Shown: positions 16,672 through 26,417, counted from the first letter of the stretch. The stretch is 64,000 bases of DNA from Algorimicrobium sediminis (GCF_042684585.1 NZ_JBHULS010000001.1:372001-436000); one strand, 5' to 3'. Notes: generated from the sequence alone by a model not told the origin. Translations and numbers: made by a program.

Positions 16672-17010
16672 TTATAGGTCGTACCGTTTTAAGGAATCTC
16701 CAGATTTAATCTGAAAGGCATCTTCAATATTTGCTATATAAATAATACCATCTCCAGGTCCGTCGGTTTTGGCGTTGGCTATAATTGTTTCAATGGCCAC
16801 TTGGGCTTCCTCATTTTGGCAGACCAGTTCCAACTTAACCACTGGACTATCTGTCACGTGAAAATCCAACGACGGTCTTGCACCTTTTGACTTAAAGGCG
16901 CCAGTTCCTTCTGCTTGTGAAAGGGTCATACTTTTAAATCCATTATCTGATAGTGCTTCAATGACTCTTTGGATTCGGTTCGGTTTTATAAATGCTTTTA
17001 TTTCCTTCAT
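16672..17010 (-). CDS. PII-like protein of the metal-efflux type
   Basis: 112 residues with the GlnB/PII fold: KEIKAFIKPNRIQRVIEAL at the start, a T-loop region (about 35-60), and TDGPGDGIIYIANIEDAFQIKSGD (80-103) like the PII B-loop and C-loop. The T-loop lacks the usual uridylylated Tyr context of nitrogen PII proteins. Variants of this type are known beside CzcA/CusA-type pumps, and this copy is just downstream of czcB. It probably senses a nucleotide or metal and acts on the RND pump rather than on nitrogen metabolism. Confidence 0.8.
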   Translation of the reverse strand: MKEIKAFIKPNRIQRVIEALSDNGFKSMTLSQAEGTGAFKSKGARPSLDFHVTDSPVVKLELVCQNEEAQVAIETIIANAKTDGPGDGIIYIANIEDAFQIKSGDSLKRYDL

Positions 17011-17118
17011 ATTATGAATATTTTAAATCAATTTTGAACCGAGCCTGTTTTCTAATTTTTAACTAACTAATTAAGACGATAAACAAACCCGGAATCAAAA
17101 TCTTTGATTATTATTGAA

Positions 17119-18378
17119 TTAATGTCCGTGTTCCAGTTCGCCTTTAACCATTTCCGAAGAGAGATTATAAGCTCCGTTTATGACAACTTTGGCGTCCTTT
17201 GAAACTTCGGCAGGCAGATTGACTTCAACAAAGCCTAAATCAGTAATACCAACCGTTACGGGTATCATTTTAAATTTCATTTTGTTCGCTTCCATTTCTC
17301 CATCTTCATCCAGAATAAAAATAAAGGATTGCTCGCCTTCTTTTATAACGGCGGCTTCCGGTACGGCGAAACCTTTTTTCTCACCTTGCACTATTCGCCC
17401 TTCCACGTACATACCCGGCAATAGGTTTTTATCCTCGTTTTCAATATCTGCCAGAACTTCCAAAGCTTTTGGGTCGGTGTTAAATGTTTTACCCACAGAC
17501 CGAACGGTTGCTTTAAGCAGTTCATCTGGACGAGAGGCCGTAGAAAAATATATCTGTTGTCCTTTCTTGATTTGCTTTATGTCCTTCTCATATATTTTGA
17601 AGTTGACATAAATCTTTGAATTATCGCTTATTGAGAACATTTTGGATTGTTGCGCCACGTAATCGCCAAGGCTAATCATTACTTCATCCACATAGCCACT
17701 TATGGGTGTGGTAATGGGAACAGCGGAATATATTTGGCCTTCAGCCACTTTGTCCGGATTAATGCCCAACAGTCTCAATTGGGACCGCAAACCATTGACG
17801 CTGGATGTTGTGGAACGAAATTTTGACTGCGCCATCTGAAATTCCTTTCCAGAAGAAACACCTTTGTCATAAAGAGTCTGCTTGCGCTCAAAATCCTGTT
17901 TCAAAAAGACCAGTTCGTCATTTTTTTCCTGATATTCCTGTTGCATTGCAATGATATCTGGGTGTTCTATATATGCCAATACCTGTCCTTTACTTACATT
18001 ATCTCCAGGTATTACTTTTATGGAACTCACATTTCCACCAACAAACGGACTGATATTCGCCTTATCCTGTGGGAAAAGTTCCAGCGTACCTGTTACCTTA
18101 ATGTTGTTCCCTAAATTCCGTTCCTCCAAAGATTTCATTTCCAAACCGATGGTTTCAGCTTGTTGCTTTGTAAGTTCTACAACGCCTTCTTCCTCGCTGT
18201 GACCACCTTCTTCCTCTCCTTCAACGTGGCCTTCTTCGCCGTGTGCATCTTCTCCAACTTCATTGGTCTTTGATACACCTTCGGCTTCATTATGTCCAAG
18301 TTCAGATTTTTGGGCATCATTACAACTCATAAACATAAGTGTAAATAATACGGTACTAACTAATAGTATATTCTTCAT
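17119..18378 (-). CDS. czcB: CzcB-like periplasmic adaptor of an RND metal efflux pump
   Basis: 419 residues from the ATG at 18378. It starts with a lipoprotein signal peptide ending in a lipobox-like LMFMSC, so it is likely anchored by its Cys. A long acidic, His-rich segment (about 26-65, with GHNEAEG, HGEEGH and GGHSEEEG) could bind metal. The remainder has the membrane-fusion-protein layout: lipoyl-like hairpin, coiled coil (about 130-190) and beta-barrel. It starts 16 bases after the CzcA-TolC fusion and links that pump to the outer membrane part. Confidence 0.9.
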   Translation of the reverse strand: MKNILLVSTVLFTLMFMSCNDAQKSELGHNEAEGVSKTNEVGEDAHGEEGHVEGEEEGGHSEEEGVVELTKQQAETIGLEMKSLEERNLGNNIKVTGTLELFPQDKANISPFVGGNVSSIKVIPGDNVSKGQVLAYIEHPDIIAMQQEYQEKNDELVFLKQDFERKQTLYDKGVSSGKEFQMAQSKFRSTTSSVNGLRSQLRLLGINPDKVAEGQIYSAVPITTPISGYVDEVMISLGDYVAQQSKMFSISDNSKIYVNFKIYEKDIKQIKKGQQIYFSTASRPDELLKATVRSVGKTFNTDPKALEVLADIENEDKNLLPGMYVEGRIVQGEKKGFAVPEAAVIKEGEQSFIFILDEDGEMEANKMKFKMIPVTVGITDLGFVEVNLPAEVSKDAKVVINGAYNLSSEMVKGELEHGH

Positions 18379-18394
18379 TTCTCTTTTTTTAAGG

Positions 18395-21300
18395 TTATAA
18401 ATTGCCCAATTGATATTGCATATCAATGGTCTGCTGGTTATACTGATTGATGTATTGTAAATGGTTTTGTTTAATACGGATGGCACTATTAAGAATGGTG
18501 ATATAATTGACGTAATCTATTTCGCCTTCTTTAGAAGCCAACTGCGCTGTGGTAATTTGTTCTTCTGCCAACAATAGTGCGCCTTCTTCGTAATATTGCA
18601 AAATCTTCTTTGTTTTTTCGAGTGATTTGGTCAATTGTGAAACACGACTTTCTGTAACCGCTTTTTGCTCCAAATATTGATTCTCTGCTACCATTGCGTC
18701 TGCCTTGGCTGCCTTAACCCTTGACTTCTGCGGAAAAAACCATAACGGAATACTAATACCTGCCTGATAGGTATTAAACCCTGAAACATCATCCACAACC
18801 TGCCTGCCATATGATAAACTGAATTTCGGTAGGAATTGCGATTTTTCAACGCCCACATTTGCTTTACTTACTTCGGCATTTTGCAAGGCATATTGCAACA
18901 TTGGGTTATTGGCAACCGAAGTTGAATCCAATGTCGCCATAAAATCCAATGGCTCGTAAAAACCATCTACCGTCTCGATGGTTTCATCCGTTCCCAAATA
19001 TTGTTTTAAGGCACGTTTGGCAATTTCAATATCATCAAAAGCTTGTTGCCTCAACACTTGAATCTGTTGAAATTCGGAAGAGGCTGAAATAAATTCCAAC
19101 TTGCCTGTTTCTCCAGTGTCATACCGAAGTTGGGCAGCGGACTTAAAATTGGCATAAATACTGTCCAATTGGTCTGCAAAACGCAACTGTGCCTTGTAAT
19201 AATTAATTTGGTCATAGGCTTGCATCACATTGCGCACCAACTGTTGTTCACTGGCCACATAAAACTTTTCTCCCAAGGCAATGCGCTCTTTATAAAACTT
19301 CGATTTTGAAAATCCTGAAAGCAAATCGATATTGCCCTGTTGCACGCCAACGGTTGTTTGCACTCCAGGAAGATTATTGCCATATTCTTCTTTGCCCGTG
19401 AAAACTTGTGTGCTACCAAGGTCAAAACTCGTTCCCTTTAGTGCCTTTTCCCGTTCAATAAATGCCTGACTTTCCTTAAGCGATGGATAATTCTGTTTTG
19501 CCATAGCAATGGCCTCATCTACAGTCAAGGTTTTTGGCATTGTTCCATTTTGATTGGTGTCTTGGGCAAAAGCAGTTCCAGAAGCCATCAAACCGCCAAC
19601 CATCAATAATACGGTTACAATGTTCGTTGATTTGTTGACATAGCTTACACCTCCATCGTTATTGTTTCGTTCCTTTCTCGATTCAAGCCAATAATAAAGA
19701 ATAGGAATAACCACCAAGGTCAGAAATGTTGCCGTAAGCATTCCTCCAATGACTACTGTCGCCAAGGGCCGCTGTACTTCGGCACCACCAGAGGTAGAAA
19801 TCGCCATTGGGATAAAGCCCATAATTGTTGTAATGGCTGTTAATAAAATTGGACGTAAACGTTCGTGCGTAGCTTCATATATACGTTTTTTTAAATCTGT
19901 CATTCCACTGTCTTTTAATTCATTGAACTTATTTATGAGTATGAGTCCGTTTAATACGGCAACTCCGAAGAGCACGATAAATCCGACTCCCGCGGAAATA
20001 CTGAAAGGCATTCCACGAATCAACAAAACGAAAACGCCACCAATGGCCGCCAAAGGCACTGCCATATAGATCATCAAGGCTTGTGTAACTGAATTCAAAG
20101 CAAAGTAAAGCAGAACAAATATTGTTAATAGAACGATTGGGACTACAATCATCAATCGGTCTGATGCTCGTTGTAGGTTTTCAAATGATCCGCCGTAGGT
20201 TACAAAATAACCTGGTGGCAGTTTAACATCCGTTTCCAATTTTTGTTGAATTTCCTCGACCATCGATTTTACATCGCGCCCACGAACATTCACGCCCACG
20301 GAAGTACGACGAGAGGTATTGTCTCTTGAAATCTGCATTGGTCCGGGTTTATAGCTGATATCTGCCACCTCCTTTAATGGTACTTGTGCACCGTTTGGCA
20401 GGTCTATATAAAGGTTTTTTAAGCTATTGATGTCTTGTCGATATTCCTCTGCCAAACGAATGACCACATCGAACCGTTTTTCCCCTTCAAAAATGACTCC
20501 TGCCTGTTCTCCTGAAAATGAAGCACTTACATAATCATTCAGCTTATCAACGGTTACACCGTATTGTGCCATTTTCGCACGGTTATATACCACCGTCATT
20601 TGTGGCAAACCACTTGTAGCCTCCACATTAATGTCAGCCGCTCCGGGAACGGTCCTAATTACTGCCGCGATTTCCTGTATCTTGTCTGCCAAAACGTCCA
20701 AATCTTCTCCGTACAATTTGATGGCCACGTCTTCACGGACACCAGTCAGCAATTCATTAAAACGAAGTTCTACAGGTTGTGTAAACACAAAATTTACGCC
20801 GGGAACTACTGAAATTTTTTCTTGAATCTTTTCTATGAGTTCTTCTTTACTATCTGCGGATGTCCATTTACTCTTGTCCTTTTCAAGAATAATATAACTA
20901 TCGGCAATATCCATAGGCATTGGGTCTGTTGGTATTTCAGCCACACCAATCCTTGAAACTACTGTTTTTACTTCCGGAAACTCATTGATTAAATTCTGAA
21001 GTTTCTCTGAGGCCTCAATAGATTCTGAAAGACTGCTCCCTGGTTTTATCAATGCTTGAAATGCAATATCGCCTTCATCAAATTTAGGGACAAATTCTGC
21101 TCCCATATTGCTAAAAATAAATCCTGCAATCAAAAGCAAGGCAACCGCGCCTATAACCACACCTGCCCGAAAGCGAAGTGCAAAATTTAATATAGGCAGA
21201 TAGATACGATTCAGAACCCCCATAATTTTATCACTGAACCTATCAATCTTGTTTTCAAATTTGGCAAACCAACTATTTTGATTTTTAGCAGGTTTTAAAA

Positions 21301-22810
21301 ATAATGATGACATCATTGGTACGTAGGTAAGGCAAAGAATAATTGCCCCTAAAACGGCAAAACCAAATGTAAATGCCATTGGTCGAAACATTTTCCCTTC
21401 CACACCGGTCAAAAACAGAATAGGTGTAAAAACTATAAGAACAATTAGTTGACCGAAGAAGGCAGAATTCATCATTTTACTTGAAGAGTCATAGGCGATT
21501 TCATCCATTTCAGCTTGGTTAATGGCGGTTGTGGATTTTTTCATCCGTTGATGAATGTGGAAAACCGCTCCTTCCACGATAATCACCGCACCATCTACAA
21601 TAATCCCAAAATCGATCGCACCCAAGGACATTAAATTTGCCCAAATGCCAAATTGTTTCATCAAAATAAATGCAAATAATAGGCATAAAGGGATTATCGA
21701 CGCTGCTATCAAGCCACCACGGAAGCTTCCTAAAAGCAAGACCAAAACAAATATGACAATAAGGGCACCTTCTATTAGATTTGTTTTAACGGTACTTGTG
21801 GTTGCCTCAATAAGTTCACTTCGACTTAAAAAAGCATCAATATAAACGCCTTCCGGCAGGGATTTTTGAATTTCTACAATACGCTTTTCCACATTTTCGA
21901 TCACGTCGCCTGGGCTTTCGCCTTTCAGCATTAAAATTTGTCCGCCCACAGATTCGTGTCCATCTTGGGTAAAAGCGCCATAGCGTACTTGGCTGCCATA
22001 TCCAACCTTTTCAGCGACATCCCGTATTAAAACGGGACTACCGTTTTGAGTAGTTACAACTGTGTTTTCCAAATCGGCGATACTTCGGGCCAAGCCTTCG
22101 CCACGGATAAAATTGGCTTGGTTATTTTTTTCTATATAGGCACCTCCAGTATTGGCATTGTTCACTTTAAGGGCTTCAAAGACCTGGTTCATTGTAATAC
22201 CGAAACTTTTTAGCTTATTGGGGTTTATGGCTACTTCATATTGCTTCACAAATCCTCCAAAAGCATTTACCTCGACGACTCCTGGAACTAATGCCATTTG
22301 GCGTTTTACAATCCAATCTTGGATGGTACGAAGCTCCATTGCATCGTATTTATCTTCGTAGCCTTCCTTTACTTTTAGGCTGTATTGGTAGATTTCGCCC
22401 AAACCTGTGGTAATTGGGGCCATAAATGGCGTGCCGAAGCCTTCGGGGATTTCTCCGGCAACTTCGGTTAATTTCTCTTGCACTAATTGCCGGGGAAGAT
22501 ATGTGCCTGCCTCGTCCTCAAATACGATAGTAACAACTGACAATCCAAAACGAGACACCGAACGCAGCTCGATAACGTCTGGTAGATTTGCCATTGCCAA
22601 TTCTACCGGATAAGTAACAAATTGTTCAATGTCTTCAGTACCTAAATTTGGGGCAACTGTAATAACCTGTACTTGGTTGTTGGTAATATCGGGTACAGAA
22701 CCCAGATTTATAGTGGCCATAGACCAAATGCCCGTACCTACAAGTGCCACTATAAAGAGCCCAATAATAAACTTGTTATTAATGGAAAATGAAATGATTT
22801 TGTTAATCAT
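18395..22810 (-). CDS. czcA: CzcA RND metal pump fused to a TolC-like outer-membrane factor
   Basis: 1471 residues, about 400 more than an ordinary CzcA. Residues 1 to about 1045 are a heavy-metal RND pump with 12 helices and the proton-relay motif DFGIIVDGAVIIVEG in the fourth helix, typical of divalent-cation (Zn/Co/Cd) exporters rather than Cu/Ag pumps. From about 1055 there is a signal-peptide-like segment (VTVLLMVGGLMASGTAFA), then about 400 residues resembling a TolC/CzcC factor with paired helical repeats. RND-TolC fusions are known in Bacteroidetes. The TolC part must still reach the outer membrane, so cleavage near residue 1075 is plausible. Confidence 0.9.
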   Translation of the reverse strand: MINKIISFSINNKFIIGLFIVALVGTGIWSMATINLGSVPDITNNQVQVITVAPNLGTEDIEQFVTYPVELAMANLPDVIELRSVSRFGLSVVTIVFEDEAGTYLPRQLVQEKLTEVAGEIPEGFGTPFMAPITTGLGEIYQYSLKVKEGYEDKYDAMELRTIQDWIVKRQMALVPGVVEVNAFGGFVKQYEVAINPNKLKSFGITMNQVFEALKVNNANTGGAYIEKNNQANFIRGEGLARSIADLENTVVTTQNGSPVLIRDVAEKVGYGSQVRYGAFTQDGHESVGGQILMLKGESPGDVIENVEKRIVEIQKSLPEGVYIDAFLSRSELIEATTSTVKTNLIEGALIVIFVLVLLLGSFRGGLIAASIIPLCLLFAFILMKQFGIWANLMSLGAIDFGIIVDGAVIIVEGAVFHIHQRMKKSTTAINQAEMDEIAYDSSSKMMNSAFFGQLIVLIVFTPILFLTGVEGKMFRPMAFTFGFAVLGAIILCLTYVPMMSSLFLKPAKNQNSWFAKFENKIDRFSDKIMGVLNRIYLPILNFALRFRAGVVIGAVALLLIAGFIFSNMGAEFVPKFDEGDIAFQALIKPGSSLSESIEASEKLQNLINEFPEVKTVVSRIGVAEIPTDPMPMDIADSYIILEKDKSKWTSADSKEELIEKIQEKISVVPGVNFVFTQPVELRFNELLTGVREDVAIKLYGEDLDVLADKIQEIAAVIRTVPGAADINVEATSGLPQMTVVYNRAKMAQYGVTVDKLNDYVSASFSGEQAGVIFEGEKRFDVVIRLAEEYRQDINSLKNLYIDLPNGAQVPLKEVADISYKPGPMQISRDNTSRRTSVGVNVRGRDVKSMVEEIQQKLETDVKLPPGYFVTYGGSFENLQRASDRLMIVVPIVLLTIFVLLYFALNSVTQALMIYMAVPLAAIGGVFVLLIRGMPFSISAGVGFIVLFGVAVLNGLILINKFNELKDSGMTDLKKRIYEATHERLRPILLTAITTIMGFIPMAISTSGGAEVQRPLATVVIGGMLTATFLTLVVIPILYYWLESRKERNNNDGGVSYVNKSTNIVTVLLMVGGLMASGTAFAQDTNQNGTMPKTLTVDEAIAMAKQNYPSLKESQAFIEREKALKGTSFDLGSTQVFTGKEEYGNNLPGVQTTVGVQQGNIDLLSGFSKSKFYKERIALGEKFYVASEQQLVRNVMQAYDQINYYKAQLRFADQLDSIYANFKSAAQLRYDTGETGKLEFISASSEFQQIQVLRQQAFDDIEIAKRALKQYLGTDETIETVDGFYEPLDFMATLDSTSVANNPMLQYALQNAEVSKANVGVEKSQFLPKFSLSYGRQVVDDVSGFNTYQAGISIPLWFFPQKSRVKAAKADAMVAENQYLEQKAVTESRVSQLTKSLEKTKKILQYYEEGALLLAEEQITTAQLASKEGEIDYVNYITILNSAIRIKQNHLQYINQYNQQTIDMQYQLGNL

Positions 22811-22928
22811 AGAAAAAGTATTAATTCAGTTTAAACATCGCAATGCAAAGAAATGCAATGCGTTTATGATGCGATACTTACTTTGAAAAGCATCACGGTA
22901 GGATATAGCTATCCTAAAAAAAACTGAA
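22811..22928. promoter_or_regulatory. Repeat-rich leader of czcA
   Basis: Upstream of czcA on the minus strand, the gap holds a direct repeat GCAATGC (22840-22846 and 22855-22861, 15 bp apart), an inverted ATCGCA/TGCGAT pair around it, and a near-palindrome TAGGATATAGCTATCCTA (22899-22916). No T-run follows on the minus strand, so it is not a terminator. It may be a regulator binding region. Confidence 0.4.
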
Positions 22929-23324
22929 TTATACTTTAGGGGGTTGGAAAAGCGATTCCAGATATCTGGAAGTGAAGTTTACTTTATGTAAGTTAAACTG
23001 TTTTTTCTCTTCAAACTTTAGTCGATTGGTTAAAACCGAATTGTTGTTCGCAATAATTAATACTAAAGGGTGACAACATTGATGATGGGAATGGACTGGT
23101 GTATTCTCCTTATCTGGGTTATTATGATGCCCTTCATTTTTTGCATCATTGTCAATGTAATCTTCAACTACATATTCAAGGAAAGAGTCTCCATAAACTT
23201 TATGGTCTTGATAATGGGTAATAATGCTTGAAATTTCTTTAATTGGTCCACAAAAGTCCATATCAATGCTAATTCCCTGAAAAAAGAATAAAATTGACAT
23301 TGATATGGAAACGAATATTTTCAT
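22929..23324 (-). CDS. Exported His/Cys-rich protein upstream of czcA
   Basis: 131 residues with a signal peptide (about 1-18) and a metal-ligand-rich middle: GHHNNPDKENTPVHSHHQCCH (about 66-86) has six His and two Cys in about 20 residues. No known domain is recognised. It is the first gene before czcA in the same direction, so it may be a periplasmic metal chaperone or sensor for the pump. The ligand cluster is seen directly, and the role is inferred. Confidence 0.7.
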   Translation of the reverse strand: MKIFVSISMSILFFFQGISIDMDFCGPIKEISSIITHYQDHKVYGDSFLEYVVEDYIDNDAKNEGHHNNPDKENTPVHSHHQCCHPLVLIIANNNSVLTNRLKFEEKKQFNLHKVNFTSRYLESLFQPPKV

Positions 23325-23370
23325 AAAGTTTCACAAAGATACAAATTAATCGATGCACAGGTTGTGCAAA
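23325..23370 (-). promoter_or_regulatory. Promoter and candidate operator of the czc operon
   Basis: On the minus strand a Bacteroidetes-type -7 box TATCTTTG lies at 23334-23341, just upstream of the His/Cys-rich gene. A perfect 6-bp inverted repeat TGCACA-GGT-TGTGCA (23354-23368) overlaps the likely -33 region, where a Fur-family repressor could act. The leader to the first ATG would be very short. Confidence 0.5.
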
Positions 23371-23398
23371 AACTATGGTTGTTCTTTATTTACTAATT

Positions 23399-24844
23399 TT
23401 AGTTAACCTTAAATATAGATTTTGCCTCTCTATAAATCCGTTCAAAATTGAGCTTTAATTCATCGGTTGTAAAATGTTGATGAGGATTTGGTATTTCTCT
23501 TTTAATCGTTTGTAGTTTAAATTGAACTCTTTTATCTTTGCCATCAGCAAAAGTTATAAACTCGCCTTGTTTCAAACGGAAAAAAACATCTGCTCTACGT
23601 TTAGAAACTTCTTTTTCGCCTGTGGTAATTCTCGTATCAAAATTTAGATTGTGTCCACGATTTATACTTGTGGTTTCCTTACGAACAATCTCAAAGAAAC
23701 GCTCATAATATTTTGCAGTATCTGGGTCATTAACTTTGCCGAAAAACTGATAGGAAAGATTGCTCAAAATAGCCTTACTCGCTTTGTCTCCATATAGCAT
23801 ATCATTCTGAATTTTATCCTGCATCACGTAAATTGTGGCAATATCATAGCTTCTTAAAGTTGCGGGAATGCGGTGCATATTAAGCAGCTTTATGGTTGGG
23901 GCTTCTTCCATCATTAAAAATGACGACTGTTGACCTCTCACGCTCATTTGCTTGATGACTGTGTGCATAATTGCAGCGATGATAGGCGAGTAAGCTGATT
24001 CATATTTGGGATGGTTCACGATGCAGATAACAGCAGGATTGTCCTTGCTGTTGATATTCAATGGTACTTCATCTTTTGACAAAGCCATAAACAACTGTTG
24101 TGAACCTATCTTTTTAAAGGCATTGGCCAATGTGCTTTTCACACCTGCCGTTTGTTTGTCAGAATCCATTCCGTTGATAAAAGCACTTGCCATACTTCGG
24201 GAAGTGATATTTGAGCTCACAAAAGTAACCAACTGTTTGGTAGTCATCGATTGAAAAATAGCAATCAAATGGGGCAGGGTGCAATATTGAGGATAGGACG
24301 TTTTTAGTTTCCAAATCATTCCACCCATCAAACCTTCAACAGCATCACTGAAGAATTTTGTGGTACTGTTTGTACTGGATTCGTTGAACTCCAAAAGATT
24401 TTCAATGAGTACCTTGGATAATTCATTCACACTTTCCTCATTGGGCAAATATCTTGGGGTAATTGGGTTTACACAATAATGGATTTGGTCAAAAGCTATG
24501 GTATAGAATTTAATATCCTTTTCTTTAAATAATGGGTAGGCAATTTCGGTAAGTTCAAAATCCTTGTAATCGTGTATGATACCACAAAATTGATGGGTAC
24601 TAAAATGCTGTAAAAAATTATAGATAACACTTTCTGTTTTACCGCTTCCCGCAGAGCCAATAATCGATGCACCTCGCTTGATATTTTCGATTTGAAATTT
24701 TCCACGACGAAGTTTAAAGCGTACCTGATATTTCTTATCTCCGTTTTTGGGCTCTTCTTGATGAAGAAACACATATAAAACTGTACTGACAAACAATACC
24801 GGAACAACAATAAAAAGGATGATATGTGGTATTGACATACTCAT
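23399..24844 (-). CDS. VirD4/TraG-type conjugal coupling protein (MobC)
   Basis: 481 residues with an N-terminal membrane helix (about 5-27) and an AAA+ coupling ATPase. Walker A GSAGSGKTES is near 62-71, a Walker B-like segment SSFLMMEEAPTIKLLNMHRIP is near 310, and the TraM-recognition-type C-terminus follows. It overlaps the relaxase gene by four bases. It probably brings the relaxase-DNA complex to a type IV secretion channel. No channel genes are in this window, so the channel may be supplied by another element or lie to the left. Confidence 0.85.
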   Translation of the reverse strand: MSMSIPHIILFIVVPVLFVSTVLYVFLHQEEPKNGDKKYQVRFKLRRGKFQIENIKRGASIIGSAGSGKTESVIYNFLQHFSTHQFCGIIHDYKDFELTEIAYPLFKEKDIKFYTIAFDQIHYCVNPITPRYLPNEESVNELSKVLIENLLEFNESSTNSTTKFFSDAVEGLMGGMIWKLKTSYPQYCTLPHLIAIFQSMTTKQLVTFVSSNITSRSMASAFINGMDSDKQTAGVKSTLANAFKKIGSQQLFMALSKDEVPLNINSKDNPAVICIVNHPKYESAYSPIIAAIMHTVIKQMSVRGQQSSFLMMEEAPTIKLLNMHRIPATLRSYDIATIYVMQDKIQNDMLYGDKASKAILSNLSYQFFGKVNDPDTAKYYERFFEIVRKETTSINRGHNLNFDTRITTGEKEVSKRRADVFFRLKQGEFITFADGKDKRVQFKLQTIKREIPNPHQHFTTDELKLNFERIYREAKSIFKVN

Positions 24845-25869
24845 ATCCCAATAGAACCCGACTGTATTGCTCGGTCAATCCCTTTTTTAAACTTGTTGAT
24901 TATCTTTAATGCCAACTGTACTTTGTTTGTTGGAATATTCATTATGGGTACACCAGATTTGGCAAGTATTTTATAGGCAGTTGCCTTTTCATTGGTTGGC
25001 AATCCCGAAAGAATTGAGAAATACAACTTTGGATTTTTCAGGAATGTTTTACGTGCCTTATAAGTTTCAACATAGTTTCGTTTGTATTGAAATAGAGTGT
25101 CAAACGTTTTTTCAGAAGCCTTAAAGAATTTGTCCCTATCAAAACCACGTTTTACAGGTTTGCCATTAAAAACGGTTTCCGAAGCTTTGTACTTGCTACC
25201 AGGGGACAAACTGTATTTATTGGACATATCCTTTCTGCTCACAATAATATGGATATGGCTTTGAGAGCCTTCTTTAGGCATCCCTCTAACAATGCGTTTT
25301 CCATCTTGTTGATGTGGTGCTTCTTTTTCCAATCGGGACATCGTTTGCTGTAATTTTTTGATGTTGCCTTCTAATTCGCCACTTTTAATTTTCCGGATAT
25401 CGTTCTTAATTTGAAGTATCTTGGTGGCATAAGGTTGGTTCTCCTGAATTTTCCTATCCGTTCCCTTATACGTACGCTGATGCTCAATTTTGGCATAGTA
25501 TTTAATGTCATCTACAGTAACAGCTCGTCCGTTTATTTCCCGATTAAAAGATTTAGCGTACTCTTTCATCAATTCTCGGGTGTACTTTTTCAGTTCCTCG
25601 GAATGATTTTGCAATCGCTTCAATTCATAAGCACTCGGATTGACTGTAATGGAATAAAACTTTGGTTCGGTCTTTTTGAGTTTAGCCGTATTTCCGTCAA
25701 TTTCTTTAATGACTTCCTTACCTGATATTTCTTCGCCATACTGATTGAAAAAATGTTCCATTTCATCAATGGATTTGTCATCGTTTTCTTTTTCGAGATA
25801 AGCGACAAAATCGGAAACGCTCTGTGCATAATTGCCATCTAATGTCTGTTTGGTTACTGTGATATACAT
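24841..25869 (-). CDS. Mobilization relaxase (MobB/DUF5712 type)
   Basis: 342 residues resembling the Bacteroidetes relaxase/mobilization nucleases. A histidine cluster SQSHIHIIVSRKD (about 202-214) fits the HUH-type metal site. Candidate catalytic Tyr residues are in the first 140 residues (for example YITVTKQ and YYAKIEHQRTY). It follows bfmA with a one-base overlap and precedes the coupling protein, the standard mob operon order. It likely nicks oriT, possibly within 26,418-26,948. Confidence 0.85.
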   Translation of the reverse strand: MYITVTKQTLDGNYAQSVSDFVAYLEKENDDKSIDEMEHFFNQYGEEISGKEVIKEIDGNTAKLKKTEPKFYSITVNPSAYELKRLQNHSEELKKYTRELMKEYAKSFNREINGRAVTVDDIKYYAKIEHQRTYKGTDRKIQENQPYATKILQIKNDIRKIKSGELEGNIKKLQQTMSRLEKEAPHQQDGKRIVRGMPKEGSQSHIHIIVSRKDMSNKYSLSPGSKYKASETVFNGKPVKRGFDRDKFFKASEKTFDTLFQYKRNYVETYKARKTFLKNPKLYFSILSGLPTNEKATAYKILAKSGVPIMNIPTNKVQLALKIINKFKKGIDRAIQSGSIGI

Positions 25870-26417
25870 TATAATTTTTGTTTAATGTTTTCAAATTCAT
25901 CTTTGCTTAAATCCAGTTTTAAATAGCCACCTCCAAAACTGCTTTTAACATAAGTGGTCTTATCAATGATTTTTTCTAAATCATATTTTACGGAATGGAA
26001 TTGTTGTTGAACTTCTTCGTACCGATTTCGATAATGATTCAGTTCCTCATTTTCTGTAATCAATTCCTGTTGTTCAAATTCAAATAATTCTTCTTGTGGT
26101 TCTTCCTCTTTTGGGTTTTCTTGGAAAAGCAATTCCAACATTGCATTGGTAGGCTTGGTCTGGTTTTTTTCAATATCTCTAATAATAGCTACAAGTGCAT
26201 TGATTCGTTTTTTTAAGCTATTCTCTAAAGTCTTCATATTTGCACCCAAAGATTCATTTGGGGATAGCTCGTTCAAATCGAAAAAGTTCATCATTGCTTC
26301 CAACGTATCAGTATGTGAATGGGTAATTTCCTTGGAAAATTTCCGAAAGCGAGTTGCCACTTTAGGTTTAATACTAATGGCAGAAAAACTGTATTTCTTT
26401 TGATGATTTGAACTCAT
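25869..26417 (-). CDS. bfmA: BfmA/BtgA-family mobilization accessory protein
   Basis: 182 residues. The N-terminal half has a conserved block FSAISIKPKVATRFRKFSKEI...HTDTLEAMMNFFDLN (about 10-48), which resembles a ribbon-helix-helix-like DNA-binding region. The C-terminal half is a long coiled coil (about 95-150) ending in YLKLDLS. This family helps the relaxase bind oriT. Two copies of TTTACTGTAAA lie on and just upstream of its start codon, which suggests autoregulation. Confidence 0.85.
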   Translation of the reverse strand: MSSNHQKKYSFSAISIKPKVATRFRKFSKEITHSHTDTLEAMMNFFDLNELSPNESLGANMKTLENSLKKRINALVAIIRDIEKNQTKPTNAMLELLFQENPKEEEPQEELFEFEQQELITENEELNHYRNRYEEVQQQFHSVKYDLEKIIDKTTYVKSSFGGGYLKLDLSKDEFENIKQKL

